From: Kyrpidia spormannii
GTDB lineage: Bacteria > Bacillota > Bacilli > Kyrpidiales > Kyrpidiaceae
Length of the DNA stretch: 64,000 nucleotides
Assembly (NCBI RefSeq): GCF_002804065.1
Contig: NZ_CP024955.1
Span: 1,116,001-1,180,000 of the forward strand
Direction: 5' to 3'
Made by a program: the position numbers and the translations under genes. The notes beneath the pieces are model-generated. The model was not told the origin of the DNA. It saw only the letters and a list, made by a program, of their open reading frames with translations, and searched no databases. Shown here piece after piece: positions 1 through 8,658 of the stretch (its first letter is position 1; every line of letters begins with the position of its first letter).

Positions 1-2
1 CG

Positions 3-1055
3 GAAAGTGTTCGCCATGTCCAAAGAGCGAGCATCCTTCTCCTGTGTGCGGACGGACAGAACAAGGCAGCCATTGCACGGGACTTGGGCATGAGCCTCGT
101 TGCGGTCAACGGAACAATCCGCCGCGCTCGGAAAGTGGGCGTCTTGCAAGCCTTGGATGATCTGCCCCGCTCCGGTCATCCGGAGGTCATCACCCCGGAA
201 GCGAAGGCTTGGCTGATCTCCTTGGCTTGCCAAAAGCCGACGGCCCTTGGATACCCGCACGAAGTGTGGACGTACAGCCTGCTGGCGCAACATGTCCGTG
301 CACATTGTGAGGAGGCGGGACACCCGTCCTTGGCTCGCCTGGCGAAAGGAACCATCTCAAAAATTCTGAGAGCACAGGACATCCACCCTCACCGCATCGA
401 ATACTATCTGGAAAAACGCGACCCTGAATTTGACGCCAAGATGGCTGAGGTACTGGCGGTCTACCAAGAGGTGGAGATCTTACGGGAGGCCGGCGACCCG
501 CAAGCTCCTCTGAAAGCCATTCTGTCATATGACGAAAAGCCAGGCATCCAGGCCATCGCGAACACGGCACCTGACCGACTCCCTAAACCGGGAGTGGGAG
601 GAACGCTTCAGCGGGATCACGAATACGTCCGGTTGGGGACGCTCAGTGTTCTCAGCGGGATTGATCTTGTAACGGGCCATGTGCATCATTCGTTGTGCGA
701 ACGACACCGGAGTGCGGAGTTCATTGAGTTTTTGAAGGTGGTCGATGCGTACTATCCGCCCGGTGTAGAGATCCACATCATTTTGGATAACCACTCTGCT
801 CATACGTCCAAGCAGACCCGAAGCTATTTGGAAAGCGTGCCGGGCCGTTTTACATTTGTGTTCACACCGAAACACGGTTCTTGGCTCAACATCATCGAAT
901 CTTTTTTCGCCCAAATGAGCCGGACTGTTCTGCGGCACATCCGGGTGAACTCGAAGGAGGAACTGCGGGAACGGATTGAACAGTACTTGGATGAACTCAA
1001 CAAACACCCCGTTCCATTCCGATGGCGCTATGGGCTTCAAATGGTCAGAGAGTGA
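3..1055 (+). CDS. IS630-family transposase, cut by window start
   Basis: DDE transposase of the IS630/Tc1-mariner group, which cuts and pastes its own element into TA targets. The frame is open from base 3, and the residues encoded before the first in-frame TTG (84) read as the expected N-terminal helix-turn-helix (ADGQNKAAIARDLGMS), so the gene begins outside the window and the TTG is not the true start. The catalytic triad is visible: D in SYDEKPG (about 540), D in ILDNHSAH (about 787), and E in NIIESFF (about 897). The C-terminus looks complete (TGA at 1055). No terminal inverted repeat could be fixed downstream. It may be functional, but the left end cannot be seen. Confidence 0.88.
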   Translation, partial: ESVRHVQRASILLLCADGQNKAAIARDLGMSLVAVNGTIRRARKVGVLQALDDLPRSGHPEVITPEAKAWLISLACQKPTALGYPHEVWTYSLLAQHVRAHCEEAGHPSLARLAKGTISKILRAQDIHPHRIEYYLEKRDPEFDAKMAEVLAVYQEVEILREAGDPQAPLKAILSYDEKPGIQAIANTAPDRLPKPGVGGTLQRDHEYVRLGTLSVLSGIDLVTGHVHHSLCERHRSAEFIEFLKVVDAYYPPGVEIHIILDNHSAHTSKQTRSYLESVPGRFTFVFTPKHGSWLNIIESFFAQMSRTVLRHIRVNSKEELRERIEQYLDELNKHPVPFRWRYGLQMVRE

Positions 1056-1258
1056 CAAAACCTTTCAAGCATGTCGAATTATGCGGTGAACAGTTTTTCG
1101 GAAACGATCTACTAGTGGTGCCCCTCGCGAAAATAATCGAGAGATAGTACAGATATGGAAAACAGGACCGGCGCTCAAATTCAAACTGAGGAATCCTTTA
1201 CCGCAAAAGGAAAAATGGTACAAAATTTTTTGCCAACGGGCCATCTCAAGTTAGCGGA

Positions 1259-1675
1259 TTATAAAACTCCACTAAACTCTATATCTTCGTTTCTCTTTCG
1301 CAATTCGTTGAGGAATTCCGGCTCATTCGATGGTGAGACAAGAACACGTCGACCGCTTTTGAGCACAATCGAAAGTCTGTTTCGTGCAAGTGCGGGCGCC
1401 GCCGTCGCATCACGAGTACGAAACACTGCATGAATTTCCCAGTATTCCACTTTCCTCTTGAATGGTCCTGAAATAATTGCCAAGGAATCAGCACTAAATT
1501 CGTAGTAAGTACACAGAGAGATCCACAGAATAAACCCATCAAGGAGCAGGAAGCCGATCCAGGGGAGATATGCCCTCTTTAACGCAAATATAACAGTAAG
1601 CGCAATGCAACACACAAAAATCGGTATAACAAGCCCATAGAACAGGACATCCCTTCTACTTGAAAACCGTTTCAT
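1259..1675 (-). CDS. two-helix membrane protein with bacterial PH-like domain; candidate Sdp immunity
   Basis: Predicted 138-residue membrane protein. Two hydrophobic helices (about residues 11-30 and 35-53) precede a soluble domain whose pattern (APALARNRLSIV, then VLVSPSNEPEFLNELRKRN) matches the bacterial PH-like family Pfam bPH_4/DUF1200. The ATG at 1675 is preceded by a strong GGAAGGAAG ribosome-binding site; in-frame codons further upstream lack one. It is the last gene of a minus-strand series after sdpA, sdpB and sdpC homologues, with a 268-base gap to sdpC. Small PH-like membrane proteins serve as bacteriocin immunity factors in some Bacillus systems (SunI of sublancin, from memory), so immunity to the Sdp-like toxin is a reasonable inference but unproven. 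No SdpI homologue is visible in the window. Confidence 0.75.
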   Translation of the reverse strand: MKRFSSRRDVLFYGLVIPIFVCCIALTVIFALKRAYLPWIGFLLLDGFILWISLCTYYEFSADSLAIISGPFKRKVEYWEIHAVFRTRDATAAPALARNRLSIVLKSGRRVLVSPSNEPEFLNELRKRNEDIEFSGVL

Positions 1676-1943
1676 CACTGCACTTCCTTCCTTATTGCCA
1701 CTTTTATGGATAATATTCCAGAGACCCTCGTCAGCGCAACGGCTTAAGGAGTGGTGACAGACCTCAAAATTATTTCGACTATCCACATACTTTCACCGAT
1801 GTCGGTTTGCCAGCAGGCAGGTGGAACAGGCGGCGAAAACCCGCCAACCTCGTGGAAATGCTTAAGCATAGAACGTTGTGGGATAGACGATGCCGGTACA
1901 CAGGCATATCCTATGAACCGGCATTTGATTCCCTTACCTGTGA

Positions 1944-2624
1944 TCACTTGTCTAAGGTGTCAATCATCTGCTGGATGAACATCTCTTTCTTCGTAGCATT
2001 ATCTACTGGCTGGGCACTCTTCGGCCAGAAATACTGCTGGGCAAAAACAACAAGATAGGCATTTATACCTCCAGCAGCATTAATCAGTACCGCATAGTTA
2101 ATAGCACCCGCAACGGTCAAGGCGGCCACTGCATATCCTACATACAAGGTGACACATTGACCTACGGCACGGTTCGCCACACTACCGCTATTCGCTTCGA
2201 CCTTCATGGTATTCATGGCACTTGTCAAAAGGTTCGAGCCGGACACGAATGCAGCATCGATAGCCTGTGGATTCCCACTGTAAACCGCCGCCTCCAAATT
2301 TCGAAAATAATTCGGATCTTCCTTCTCCATCTGAATTAGCAAACTGTTGACGATTTCCTTTGCTGCCGGCGTGTTAGCCTGCTTAGTAATCGTAGGTGGC
2401 CAGTATTGTGGGAACAATTGCGCAACCGGGCCTTGGCCAAATACAACACCTTGGAAAATCGCCTTCCCGTCATAATGCGTCTTGACGTGCGCGGATGATT
2501 TTGGCTGGGGTTCAACATTAGGGAGTACAAAGGCCTTCACAACCCCCGGAAATTCAAAACCAGAGTAAACAGCAACAACCGTGATGCTCAGTAGTGCTAC
2601 TATAAACCATTTTATCCGTTTCAT
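1944..2624 (-). CDS. sdpC: SdpC-like precursor of a secreted cannibalism-type toxin
   Basis: Homologue of the Bacillus subtilis SdpC toxin precursor, whose processed hydrophobic peptide kills neighbouring cells by collapsing the proton motive force. Family features: 226 residues (SdpC is about 203), an N-terminal signal segment (residues 5-22), the conserved block IFQGVVFGQGPVAQLF at residues 56-71, a charged helical middle, and a long hydrophobic stretch at 158-195 that corresponds to the mature peptide. SdpC has two cysteines six residues apart that form a disulfide; this protein has only C157, and the partner position is glycine. Ribosome-binding site AAAGGAAAGAG lies before the ATG. It follows sdpA and sdpB, which in B. 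subtilis are needed to mature the toxin. Confidence 0.85.
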   Translation of the reverse strand: MKRIKWFIVALLSITVVAVYSGFEFPGVVKAFVLPNVEPQPKSSAHVKTHYDGKAIFQGVVFGQGPVAQLFPQYWPPTITKQANTPAAKEIVNSLLIQMEKEDPNYFRNLEAAVYSGNPQAIDAAFVSGSNLLTSAMNTMKVEANSGSVANRAVGQCVTLYVGYAVAALTVAGAINYAVLINAAGGINAYLVVFAQQYFWPKSAQPVDNATKKEMFIQQMIDTLDK

Positions 2625-2715
2625 TTGCTCTTTCCTTTCTCTTGTGAATTTAATTGCCTGACCTACACACCGCTTGAATGTTAAAATTTTACTTTTCTAA
2701 CGTATCACCCCGCTT

Positions 2716-3681
2716 TCACATAGAAGATTCAGCGTGCTCTGATCTCCGAAAGATCAAGTTAGTACGCCTTAATAGCAGGCTCCAAAAACGGTCAGGCCAG
2801 AGAAAAGGTTTCTCCGCAGGATGGAGAAATAGCACCAATGAAGCGACCATTATCAAGGAAAAGCTGACCAAGCCAAGCATTAGTGCAATTGACTCATGGA
2901 AGAGCAATGCTGCACGCAGAAAATACTTCCAAGTAGACTTTGGAGCAAAGAGTGCAGCAAATAAGCATGTTTGAAGAATCAGAGTGCCCCATGTAGGAAT
3001 TACGACAGCAGAAGATGTTAAGATAGGATTTAAAGCATTTTTTAGCAAGGATGGTAGTCCTAGCATTGGATCGTTCAAATAGTAATAGACAGCCGTTCCA
3101 TCAATCCATTCTGGTTGAGCCAGTTTTGCAACAGTAGAGTTAAAGTAGATAATCGCTACCTGAACCCTGATGGCGGTCAAAGTGACATATGCGACAATTC
3201 TGCGAAGTACTTCGTCGTTCCTTATGGTAAGCGTATCGGCGGGCGTTTGCCAATGCCACTTTCGGTTATCTGTAAGCGCTATCGGCAAAAGTAAGAGTGT
3301 CATCACTGTCGCAACCTGTTCTCCCCCATCAATGGTTATCGCGGAAGTAAAGAGACTATACGAAATCCACCAATGCAGGACACAGGTAATTCGTGGCCGC
3401 CATCCAGAAGCGACCAAAAGAAGAATAACCACACAAACCCACCTAACCACGTTTAAATATGTGTACGAGGCCGGCACCATGTTAAATATACCAGGCAATG
3501 CGCCACGGTTTGGATAGGTAAGAATTCCTGCCGCCGGACGAAAAAATACACTAGCGTCATTAAAAGCCAAAGTCATTGCGGTGGCCAGGGCTATTAGGCT
3601 TCGCGAAAAGCCATATACATTTGTCCATGGATTACCCTGGCTTACCCAATCGAACGCTACGCGTCCAAGTCGTGTCATCAT
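2716..3681 (-). CDS. sdpB: SdpB-like membrane protein (HTTM family) for toxin maturation
   Basis: Multi-pass membrane protein of 321 residues, nearly the length of B. subtilis SdpB (323). It starts with the N-terminal block NPWTNVYGFSRSLIALATA typical of the HTTM (vitamin K-dependent carboxylase-like membrane) family and then shows about seven to eight hydrophobic helices to near residue 295. In B. subtilis SdpB works with SdpA to convert secreted pro-SdpC into active toxin; the chemistry is not established. The ATG overlaps the stop of sdpA by four bases (ATGA), so the two are translationally coupled. The gene is intact and its codon use resembles its neighbours. Confidence 0.85.
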   Translation of the reverse strand: MMTRLGRVAFDWVSQGNPWTNVYGFSRSLIALATAMTLAFNDASVFFRPAAGILTYPNRGALPGIFNMVPASYTYLNVVRWVCVVILLLVASGWRPRITCVLHWWISYSLFTSAITIDGGEQVATVMTLLLLPIALTDNRKWHWQTPADTLTIRNDEVLRRIVAYVTLTAIRVQVAIIYFNSTVAKLAQPEWIDGTAVYYYLNDPMLGLPSLLKNALNPILTSSAVVIPTWGTLILQTCLFAALFAPKSTWKYFLRAALLFHESIALMLGLVSFSLIMVASLVLFLHPAEKPFLWPDRFWSLLLRRTNLIFRRSEHAESSM

Positions 3682-4220
3682 TTCACAATCACCCTAGCCA
3701 CTCGTGAGGGCATAATTATTTTGTCCGCCTCCTTGGTCCATGCCCACGGTACTGGTGGTTGATATATAATACCGATATCACCAAGTATAGTGGGGGACGG
3801 AGAGGGGTTCTTGATCACCAATTCTGGCTTTAGCTCATCCAACTTCCACAAAGGATTGACATTCGTGAATACATAGGCGGAGTTAGGGATCTCTGAAGCA
3901 ATCAACCCCGCTTCAATACCTTGTGCCCTGCCAAATCTGCTAATCCCAAAAATATTGCTCAGGGAATTATTAGGCCACCCTACAGGAAGTTGGTGGTCTG
4001 GCATTCTCACGACGTAAAAATAAGAATCTCTTGGATTCTTACTGTAAAAACCCCATCCCTGTGGAAACCACTGTTCAACAAAGAGACGTGGCTCCAATGG
4101 AAGATCCGGAACAACGCTGAATGGTAAACCACGGTGGATGCCTAACATAAAGACATAGACCCACAACGCGACCATGCCCAAAAATATCCAACCAAAAAGG
4201 ACATACCGTCGCGAACTCAT
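3678..4220 (-). CDS. sdpA: SdpA-like toxin maturation protein
   Basis: Protein of 180 residues with one N-terminal membrane helix (residues 7-27) and a soluble domain outside or at the membrane face. The signature PQGWGFYSKNPRD (about residues 53-65) is the recognisable SdpA-family motif. SdpA acts with SdpB in maturation of the SdpC toxin. It is the first gene of the minus-strand operon; the ATG at 4220 is preceded by GGGGGG four bases away. The leader upstream holds a GC-rich dyad (see 4221-4747). In B. subtilis the operon is turned on in nutrient limitation through Spo0A/AbrB; no such site could be identified here. Confidence 0.85.
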   Translation of the reverse strand: MSSRRYVLFGWIFLGMVALWVYVFMLGIHRGLPFSVVPDLPLEPRLFVEQWFPQGWGFYSKNPRDSYFYVVRMPDHQLPVGWPNNSLSNIFGISRFGRAQGIEAGLIASEIPNSAYVFTNVNPLWKLDELKPELVIKNPSPSPTILGDIGIIYQPPVPWAWTKEADKIIMPSRVARVIVK

Positions 4221-4747
4221 ATTTACCCCCCCAAGTTACTTAAGGAACTGGCCACCGCCGCGGCGGCGGTATGTCCTCCAAAAGGACCGGGCTGCCACTT
4301 TCGTCAGAGTTACCTACGCAGAAGTTGTTAGGCACTTCGACAACACCGTGGAGCCCAGCGATTGATCGCGCCCGACTCGTTCTTCGCACTGGTATGTCGC
4401 AGTTATCTGTTCGGCAAGATTACGACCGACGGCTCGCCCGGCTCCACTTAGGAGACTCACCGCGATCTTCCGAATGCTTCCGGCAATGTTCACTTTTTGA
4501 AACCTTCTTTGAACATATTTCTATAATCGATTACATTCAGTCCAAAAAACCGACCCTTCACATTCCTCGTCACTCCCGATCCCTTCCCTATTTCTGCATA
4601 TTCCGAGCGCTTTGTATATTCTCCATGCACTCGTTCTTTTTTTTCGCCATTTCTGGATCATCCCTCGATCATTCTGGTGGAGGAGCCCCCCTTCGTCGTT
4701 GGTGCTCGTTCTTGGCAGGAGGATCCCCCCTTTGTGGAGGGGCCCCC
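4221..4747. other. leader of the sdp operon and IS3-side intergenic region
   Basis: No gene recognised. Close to the sdpA start, at 4252-4269, the sequence contains CCGCCGCGGCGG, a 12-base perfect palindrome nested in a longer imperfect hairpin flanked by AGGA and TCCT; transcribed toward sdpA it would form a strong stem in the 5' leader, so it could be an attenuator or a site for a regulator. The half toward 4747 is C-rich next to the IS3 transposase and was expected to contain the IS3 right end, but no copy of the other terminal repeat could be found. Confidence 0.4.
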
Positions 4748-5443
4748 CTAGAGGCCGAACACGGAGGCCGGCGTCACATATCCCAGGGACTGATGCGGAC
4801 GCCTGTGGTTGTAGAACTCCAGGTATCTGGCAATCCCTTCCCGAGCCTGTCTCGGCGTTTGGTAGTCGCGAAGATACACCTCTTCCTGCTTCAGACTCCG
4901 CCAAAGGCGCTCGGTGAAGATGTTGTCCAGGGCTCGACCCCGACCGTCCATGCTGATCTGAATCCCATGATTTAGCAGTACGTCCGTGTACTTCGGGCTG
5001 GTAAAGTGACTTCCCTGGTCGCTATTCATGATCTCCGGCGTCCACTGCCGCAGGGCCCGATCCAAGGCCTTCAGAACGAAGTCCATGTGCAAGGTCTGAT
5101 CCAGCTCATAGCTGACCACATAACGGGAGTACCAGTCCAGGATCGCCACCAGATACATCCAGCCATGCGCCATGCGGATATACGTGATGTCGATGCCCCA
5201 GACCTGATTCGGACGCTCGACCTTCAAACCCCGCAACAGGTAGGGATACACCCGGTGTGCCTGAGCGCGTCGGCGAAGGCCCGGACCCGGAGTAATGCCG
5301 GCAATCCCCATCTCCCGCATATGACGCTGGACGGCCTTGCGGTTGACGATCCAATGTTCGCTGCGTAAAATGACCGTGATGCGCCGGGAGCCACAAAAAA
5401 GATGATCCGTGTAGATTTGGTCAATCCGGTGTTTGAGCCTCAC
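4748..5443 (-). CDS. IS3-family transposase OrfB (integrase catalytic domain)
   Basis: Catalytic half of an IS3-family transposase. The rve integrase domain shows D in WGIDITYI, D in MNSDQGSHF and E in FTERLWRSLK, followed by the usual YNHRRPHQSLGYVTP ending. The first in-frame start is GTG at 5443, but the frame is open back to about 5596 and encodes typical OrfB N-terminal sequence (SREDRLAL, LLGLNRSSLYY), so the native product is an OrfA-OrfB fusion. The junction is an A8 run (5586-5593). OrfB lies in the +1 frame relative to OrfA rather than the -1 frame usual for IS3, so loss of one A, or slippage by an equivalent amount, is needed to join them. Confidence 0.85.
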   Translation of the reverse strand: MRLKHRIDQIYTDHLFCGSRRITVILRSEHWIVNRKAVQRHMREMGIAGITPGPGLRRRAQAHRVYPYLLRGLKVERPNQVWGIDITYIRMAHGWMYLVAILDWYSRYVVSYELDQTLHMDFVLKALDRALRQWTPEIMNSDQGSHFTSPKYTDVLLNHGIQISMDGRGRALDNIFTERLWRSLKQEEVYLRDYQTPRQAREGIARYLEFYNHRRPHQSLGYVTPASVFGL

Positions 5444-5528
5444 CTCCTCCTCGGATGGTCCGACTGGCTTGTAGTACAGGCTGGACCGGTTTAAGCCCAG
5501 AAGCTTGGCCTGAACGGAGAGCGGGAGT

Positions 5529-5861
5529 TCACGTTCTTGGAAGTCGATGAGAGCCAGCCTGTCCTCTCGACTGAGCGAGGCGAGATTTTTTTTCCAACCA
5601 AGACAATTGTGTGCTCAGGCGACCGACCTCCGCATACAATTCTTGGATCTTGTCTTCATATTCTGCACGAATTTTGGCCAGCTGTTTATTCTCGGGTTCA
5701 AACGCTCGTGGCCAGTTTTCCAAGGCGATATCCCGCCACTGGCGGAGTTGATTGACGTGAACGCCATATTCAGACGCCAATTGCGAGAGCGTCTTTTCCT
5801 CTTTGAGAATTTCCAGGACAACTTTGGTTTTGAAGTCAGTATCATACTTTTTTCGCGGCAT
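5529..5861 (-). CDS. IS3-family transposase OrfA (helix-turn-helix)
   Basis: Small DNA-binding subunit (110 residues) of the IS3 transposase. The helix-turn-helix spans about residues 8-48 (TKVVLEILKEEKTLSQLASE, then HVNQLRQWR), followed by a leucine-heptad coiled coil (about 55-95) that mediates OrfA/OrfAB assembly. The ATG at 5861 begins MPRKKYD, a standard OrfA start. Its 3' part overlaps the OrfB frame over the A8 slippery run, after which the OrfA frame ends at 5529 with low-complexity residues. Confidence 0.82.
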   Translation of the reverse strand: MPRKKYDTDFKTKVVLEILKEEKTLSQLASEYGVHVNQLRQWRDIALENWPRAFEPENKQLAKIRAEYEDKIQELYAEVGRLSTQLSWLEKKSRLAQSRGQAGSHRLPRT

Positions 5862-5912
5862 GGACCTACCTTAAAATCTCCCTTCTTGTTGTCCAGTTTC
5901 TTGGGTCCATTA

Positions 5913-6403
5913 TACGTTTTCCATTCCTGGTCCATGTCCGTCAACAAAGGACCCGACAAATACGACGTCGGCTCCCGATTGAGAAAAATCCGGTTTAAGA
6001 AGTCGGCCACACCCCAATCCTTGTTTGTAAGAGCACGTGGAAAAACGCGTTTCCTGGGTTAATCCGATAAAGAGCCATTACCATTCCCCCTCGTGAATGG
6101 GTTGGGGCGAATTCCATGATACCAAAGAGAGACGAGATGGCTTATTTTGCGACTTGTGGTACCGATCTTTTTTTACACAATGATATAGACCTCACTCCCT
6201 TCTTCTTTTCTAGACCAGGAGTGTCCATGCAATGTGTATGAAAGATGCATCAATGACTTTCCAGCACTGAAAAATGCCATCCGTTTTAACAACAGCACTG
6301 AAATATCACGTTCCAGGAGGCATATTAGCATAGTAAAATGGCATTCATAAGAGCCACTTTTGATCAAGTTTGAATGGGCCACTTCGTTGGGAGGCGGGTG
6401 TAC
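5913..6403. other. intergenic region upstream of the MocR gene
   Basis: Nothing recognisable as a gene on either strand. The GGGAGG ribosome-binding site of the MocR gene lies at its right edge. MocR-type regulators usually control a divergent neighbour, but none is left here, which suggests that the target was removed when the IS3 element arrived or by later deletion. Confidence 0.35.
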
Positions 6404-7807
6404 ATGACGTCTGTATTGATCACGATAGGCCGGGGAACTGGGACGCCGATCAAACAGCAACTTTACGATCAGATCAGAAAGAAGATTATTAAGGGTGAGT
6501 TGGCCTTTGGAGACAAATTGCCCTCTTCTCGTGAATTGGCCGATGAATTGCACATATCACGTAATCTGATCGTTGAAGTCTATGAGCAGCTTGTTTCCGA
6601 AGGCTATCTAGAAACCAAAGCTGGTTCGGGAACCTACGTTGCAAAAGGGGCGTATCTGGAAAGGTCCTTTGATTCAGACGAATATAGTGTTTTCGGCGAA
6701 CATCTGGTTGCCGAAGAAGATGTAATAGACTTCCGGTCTGGGATACCTGCTTTGGACATGTTCCCTAGGAAAACGTGGGGATTCATTGCCAGAAGAGTGT
6801 ATCGAGACGCTCCCCCGGAAGTCTTTGGCTATCGACATCCAGAAGGGGAATTTATATTACGACATACCTTGTCGCAGTATTTATCCCGTACACGCGGAGT
6901 TAAATGTCATCCTGATCAACTCATTATTACTTCCGGAGCTACACAGGCGTTTGGACTCATAGCAAGATTGCTTGGTTCCCGGAATTCAGAGGTTGTAATT
7001 GAAGATCCAGTAACTCATGAAATTCAGACGATATTCTCGTCTGCGGGATTCAGATTTCACCCGGTACCAGTGGATGACTACGGCATGAAAACAGAACACA
7101 TTTCAGCTCAAAATCCGGCGTTTATATTCGTCACTCCTTCACACCAGTTTCCCTTGGGAGGGGTACTCACAATTCAACGACGGATTCAACTCATTCATTT
7201 TGCACGTCAAACAGGTTGTTACATTGTCGAAGATGATTATGACAGTGAGTTTCGTTACCACGGCACTCCTGTAAGCTGCATGCAAGGACTGGATCCGGAG
7301 CGCGTGGTTTACATAGGCACTTTTAGCAAAATACTTTCACCTGCTCTTCGTTTAGGATATTTGGTCCTACCGCCTGATCTCACCAAAAAATGTAGAGATC
7401 TGAAGTGGTTCAGTGACCTGCATTCCTCAACTTTCGAACAACTCGTACTCGCTCAATTCATGAAGGAAGGGCATCTTGAAAAGCACATTTCGAAAATGAA
7501 AAAAATTTATAGAAAACGTCGGGAAAAGCTGATCGACTGTCTAAATAAACGTTTTTCTAATACGGTCTCGATCCACGGTGATTCTACAGGTCTACACCTT
7601 GTTGCAGAATTCAAAGGAATTACATTTTCAGATGAGACCATGAGAAATATTGATGCTCACAGGGTAAAGGTTTATCCCGTAGAACTTCATACAATTCAAA
7701 AATCCGCCCATTCTAATAAGATAATACTGGGCTATGGAAACTTGGGTTTAGAGCAAATAGAAGAAGGGATAGCTCGACTGGAAAGTGTACTCAAATACTC
7801 ATACTGA
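6404..7807 (+). CDS. MocR/PdxR-type regulator (GntR wing-helix plus aminotransferase fold)
   Basis: Transcription factor of 467 residues. The N-terminal GntR winged helix spans about 15-75 (GELAFGDKLPSSRELADEL, GYLETKAGSGTYVA). The C-terminal class I aminotransferase-like domain carries the PLP-binding elements EDDYDSEFRY and the Schiff-base lysine in GTFSKILSP (about residue 308). MocR proteins bind PLP or an amino-compound adduct and control vitamin B6, GABA, taurine or transport genes. The ATG at 6404 is favoured over the upstream in-frame ATG at 6374 because GGGAGG lies nine bases before it. There is no recognisable partner gene, so the regulated pathway is unknown. Confidence 0.85.
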   Translation: MTSVLITIGRGTGTPIKQQLYDQIRKKIIKGELAFGDKLPSSRELADELHISRNLIVEVYEQLVSEGYLETKAGSGTYVAKGAYLERSFDSDEYSVFGEHLVAEEDVIDFRSGIPALDMFPRKTWGFIARRVYRDAPPEVFGYRHPEGEFILRHTLSQYLSRTRGVKCHPDQLIITSGATQAFGLIARLLGSRNSEVVIEDPVTHEIQTIFSSAGFRFHPVPVDDYGMKTEHISAQNPAFIFVTPSHQFPLGGVLTIQRRIQLIHFARQTGCYIVEDDYDSEFRYHGTPVSCMQGLDPERVVYIGTFSKILSPALRLGYLVLPPDLTKKCRDLKWFSDLHSSTFEQLVLAQFMKEGHLEKHISKMKKIYRKRREKLIDCLNKRFSNTVSIHGDSTGLHLVAEFKGITFSDETMRNIDAHRVKVYPVELHTIQKSAHSNKIILGYGNLGLEQIEEGIARLESVLKYSY

Positions 7808-7862
7808 GCCTGAACATCGCTTGGTACGTCCTTGCAGACCAGCGCGAATGTTAACAGGTTAA

Positions 7863-8225
7863 ATGTCAAGTTTGACAGTTGGGGGCCCCTGATGGGATGC
7901 TAGTGCCGTTTCAGACAACCTTGATCTTCTTTTGCTCACGTAGAAGTCTGGCATGGCGGCTGTGCTTGTTTCGCCAACGCAGGTACGACCGAATCGCTGT
8001 GGCCAACGCCTCGTGATTGGGATAGTGACTCCCACGCAACACAAAGGATCGCAAGGGTGCAAAGTGGCTTTCGATGCGGTTCAACCATGAGGCCTGGGTC
8101 GGTGTGAAAACCAGTTCCACGTCGTTTTCTGCAGCCCACTTCGTCACCGCACGATGCTTGTGAGGTGAAAAATTATCCAAGACCACATACAGCCGTTCAG
8201 AGCGGTGATACCGCCGGCGGAGCAC
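7863..8225 (-). pseudogene. IS630-family transposase, C-terminal remnant
   Basis: The reading frame 8225-7911 encodes the last third of a DDE transposase: D in YVVLDNFSPH, the conserved FTPTQASWLNRIE with the catalytic E, then the family C-terminus. The N-terminal two thirds are missing because an IS66 element begins at 8226. Downstream (7863-7895) lies GTTTGACAGTTGGGG followed by CCCCTGATG, which recurs at 20374-20405 and is probably the element's terminal sequence. This IS630 differs from the one at the window start. Confidence 0.8.
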
Positions 8226-8328
8226 CTTGAGAAGTAAGCGTCAAATCCGACACACCTGGCCGAGCAATCAGCCGCATGCGATGATTCTCTCATACACCAC
8301 CTGAGTGCAGGAGGAGGAGATCATCGCC

Positions 8329-8658
8329 ATGACAAGGACCGAGTTGCGGAAAACTTGGGCCGACCGTGTGGCCCACTTCGAGGCCAGCGGCCAAAGCGCC
8401 ACCGCCTGGTGTGCCGCCCACCACATTCAACCCCATCAATTGTACTATTGGCGGCGGAAACTGCGAGCCTCGGAGAAGCCCCAGACCCCCAGCACTTTTC
8501 TGTTGCCCCAGTGGCTTCCCCTTGAGATCGACGAAACTTCAACGGACGCAGAGGCCTCTGTGGTGATCCGGGTTCACCAAATCGTCTTGGAAGCCCGGCC
8601 CGGCTGTTCTCCCGAGTGGCTCGCCGACCTCGTGCGGGCCCTGATGTCCCGGTGTTAG
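8329..8658 (+). CDS. IS66 accessory protein TnpA
   Basis: First IS66 gene, encoding a small DNA-binding protein of about 109 residues. The pattern FEASGQSATAWCAAHHIQPHQLYYWRRKLR is a helix-turn-helix that is typical for IS66 TnpA. ATG at 8329 is chosen over upstream in-frame codons because the family starts with a MTRTELRK-like sequence. Its stop overlaps the GTG start of tnpB. TnpA is needed for transposition together with TnpB, but its exact role is not settled. Confidence 0.78.
   Translation: MTRTELRKTWADRVAHFEASGQSATAWCAAHHIQPHQLYYWRRKLRASEKPQTPSTFLLPQWLPLEIDETSTDAEASVVIRVHQIVLEARPGCSPEWLADLVRALMSRC

Larger units (their letters stand above)
4748..5912 (-). mobile_element. IS3-family element, one end identified
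   Basis: Two-gene IS3-type element on the minus strand. The upstream end lies near 5912, where the minus strand begins TGGACCCAAGAAACTGGAC, a sequence of the type found at IS3-family (IS150-like) termini. The matching inverted repeat was not found downstream of orfB, so the far end is lost or diverged. A second, badly decayed relative occurs at 52495-53100. Confidence 0.65.

Noticed and set aside
4521..4904. Long frames antisense to or overlapping the IS3 transposase end
   Set aside because: They read the transposase region in the wrong frame, have no family signature and no ribosome-binding site.
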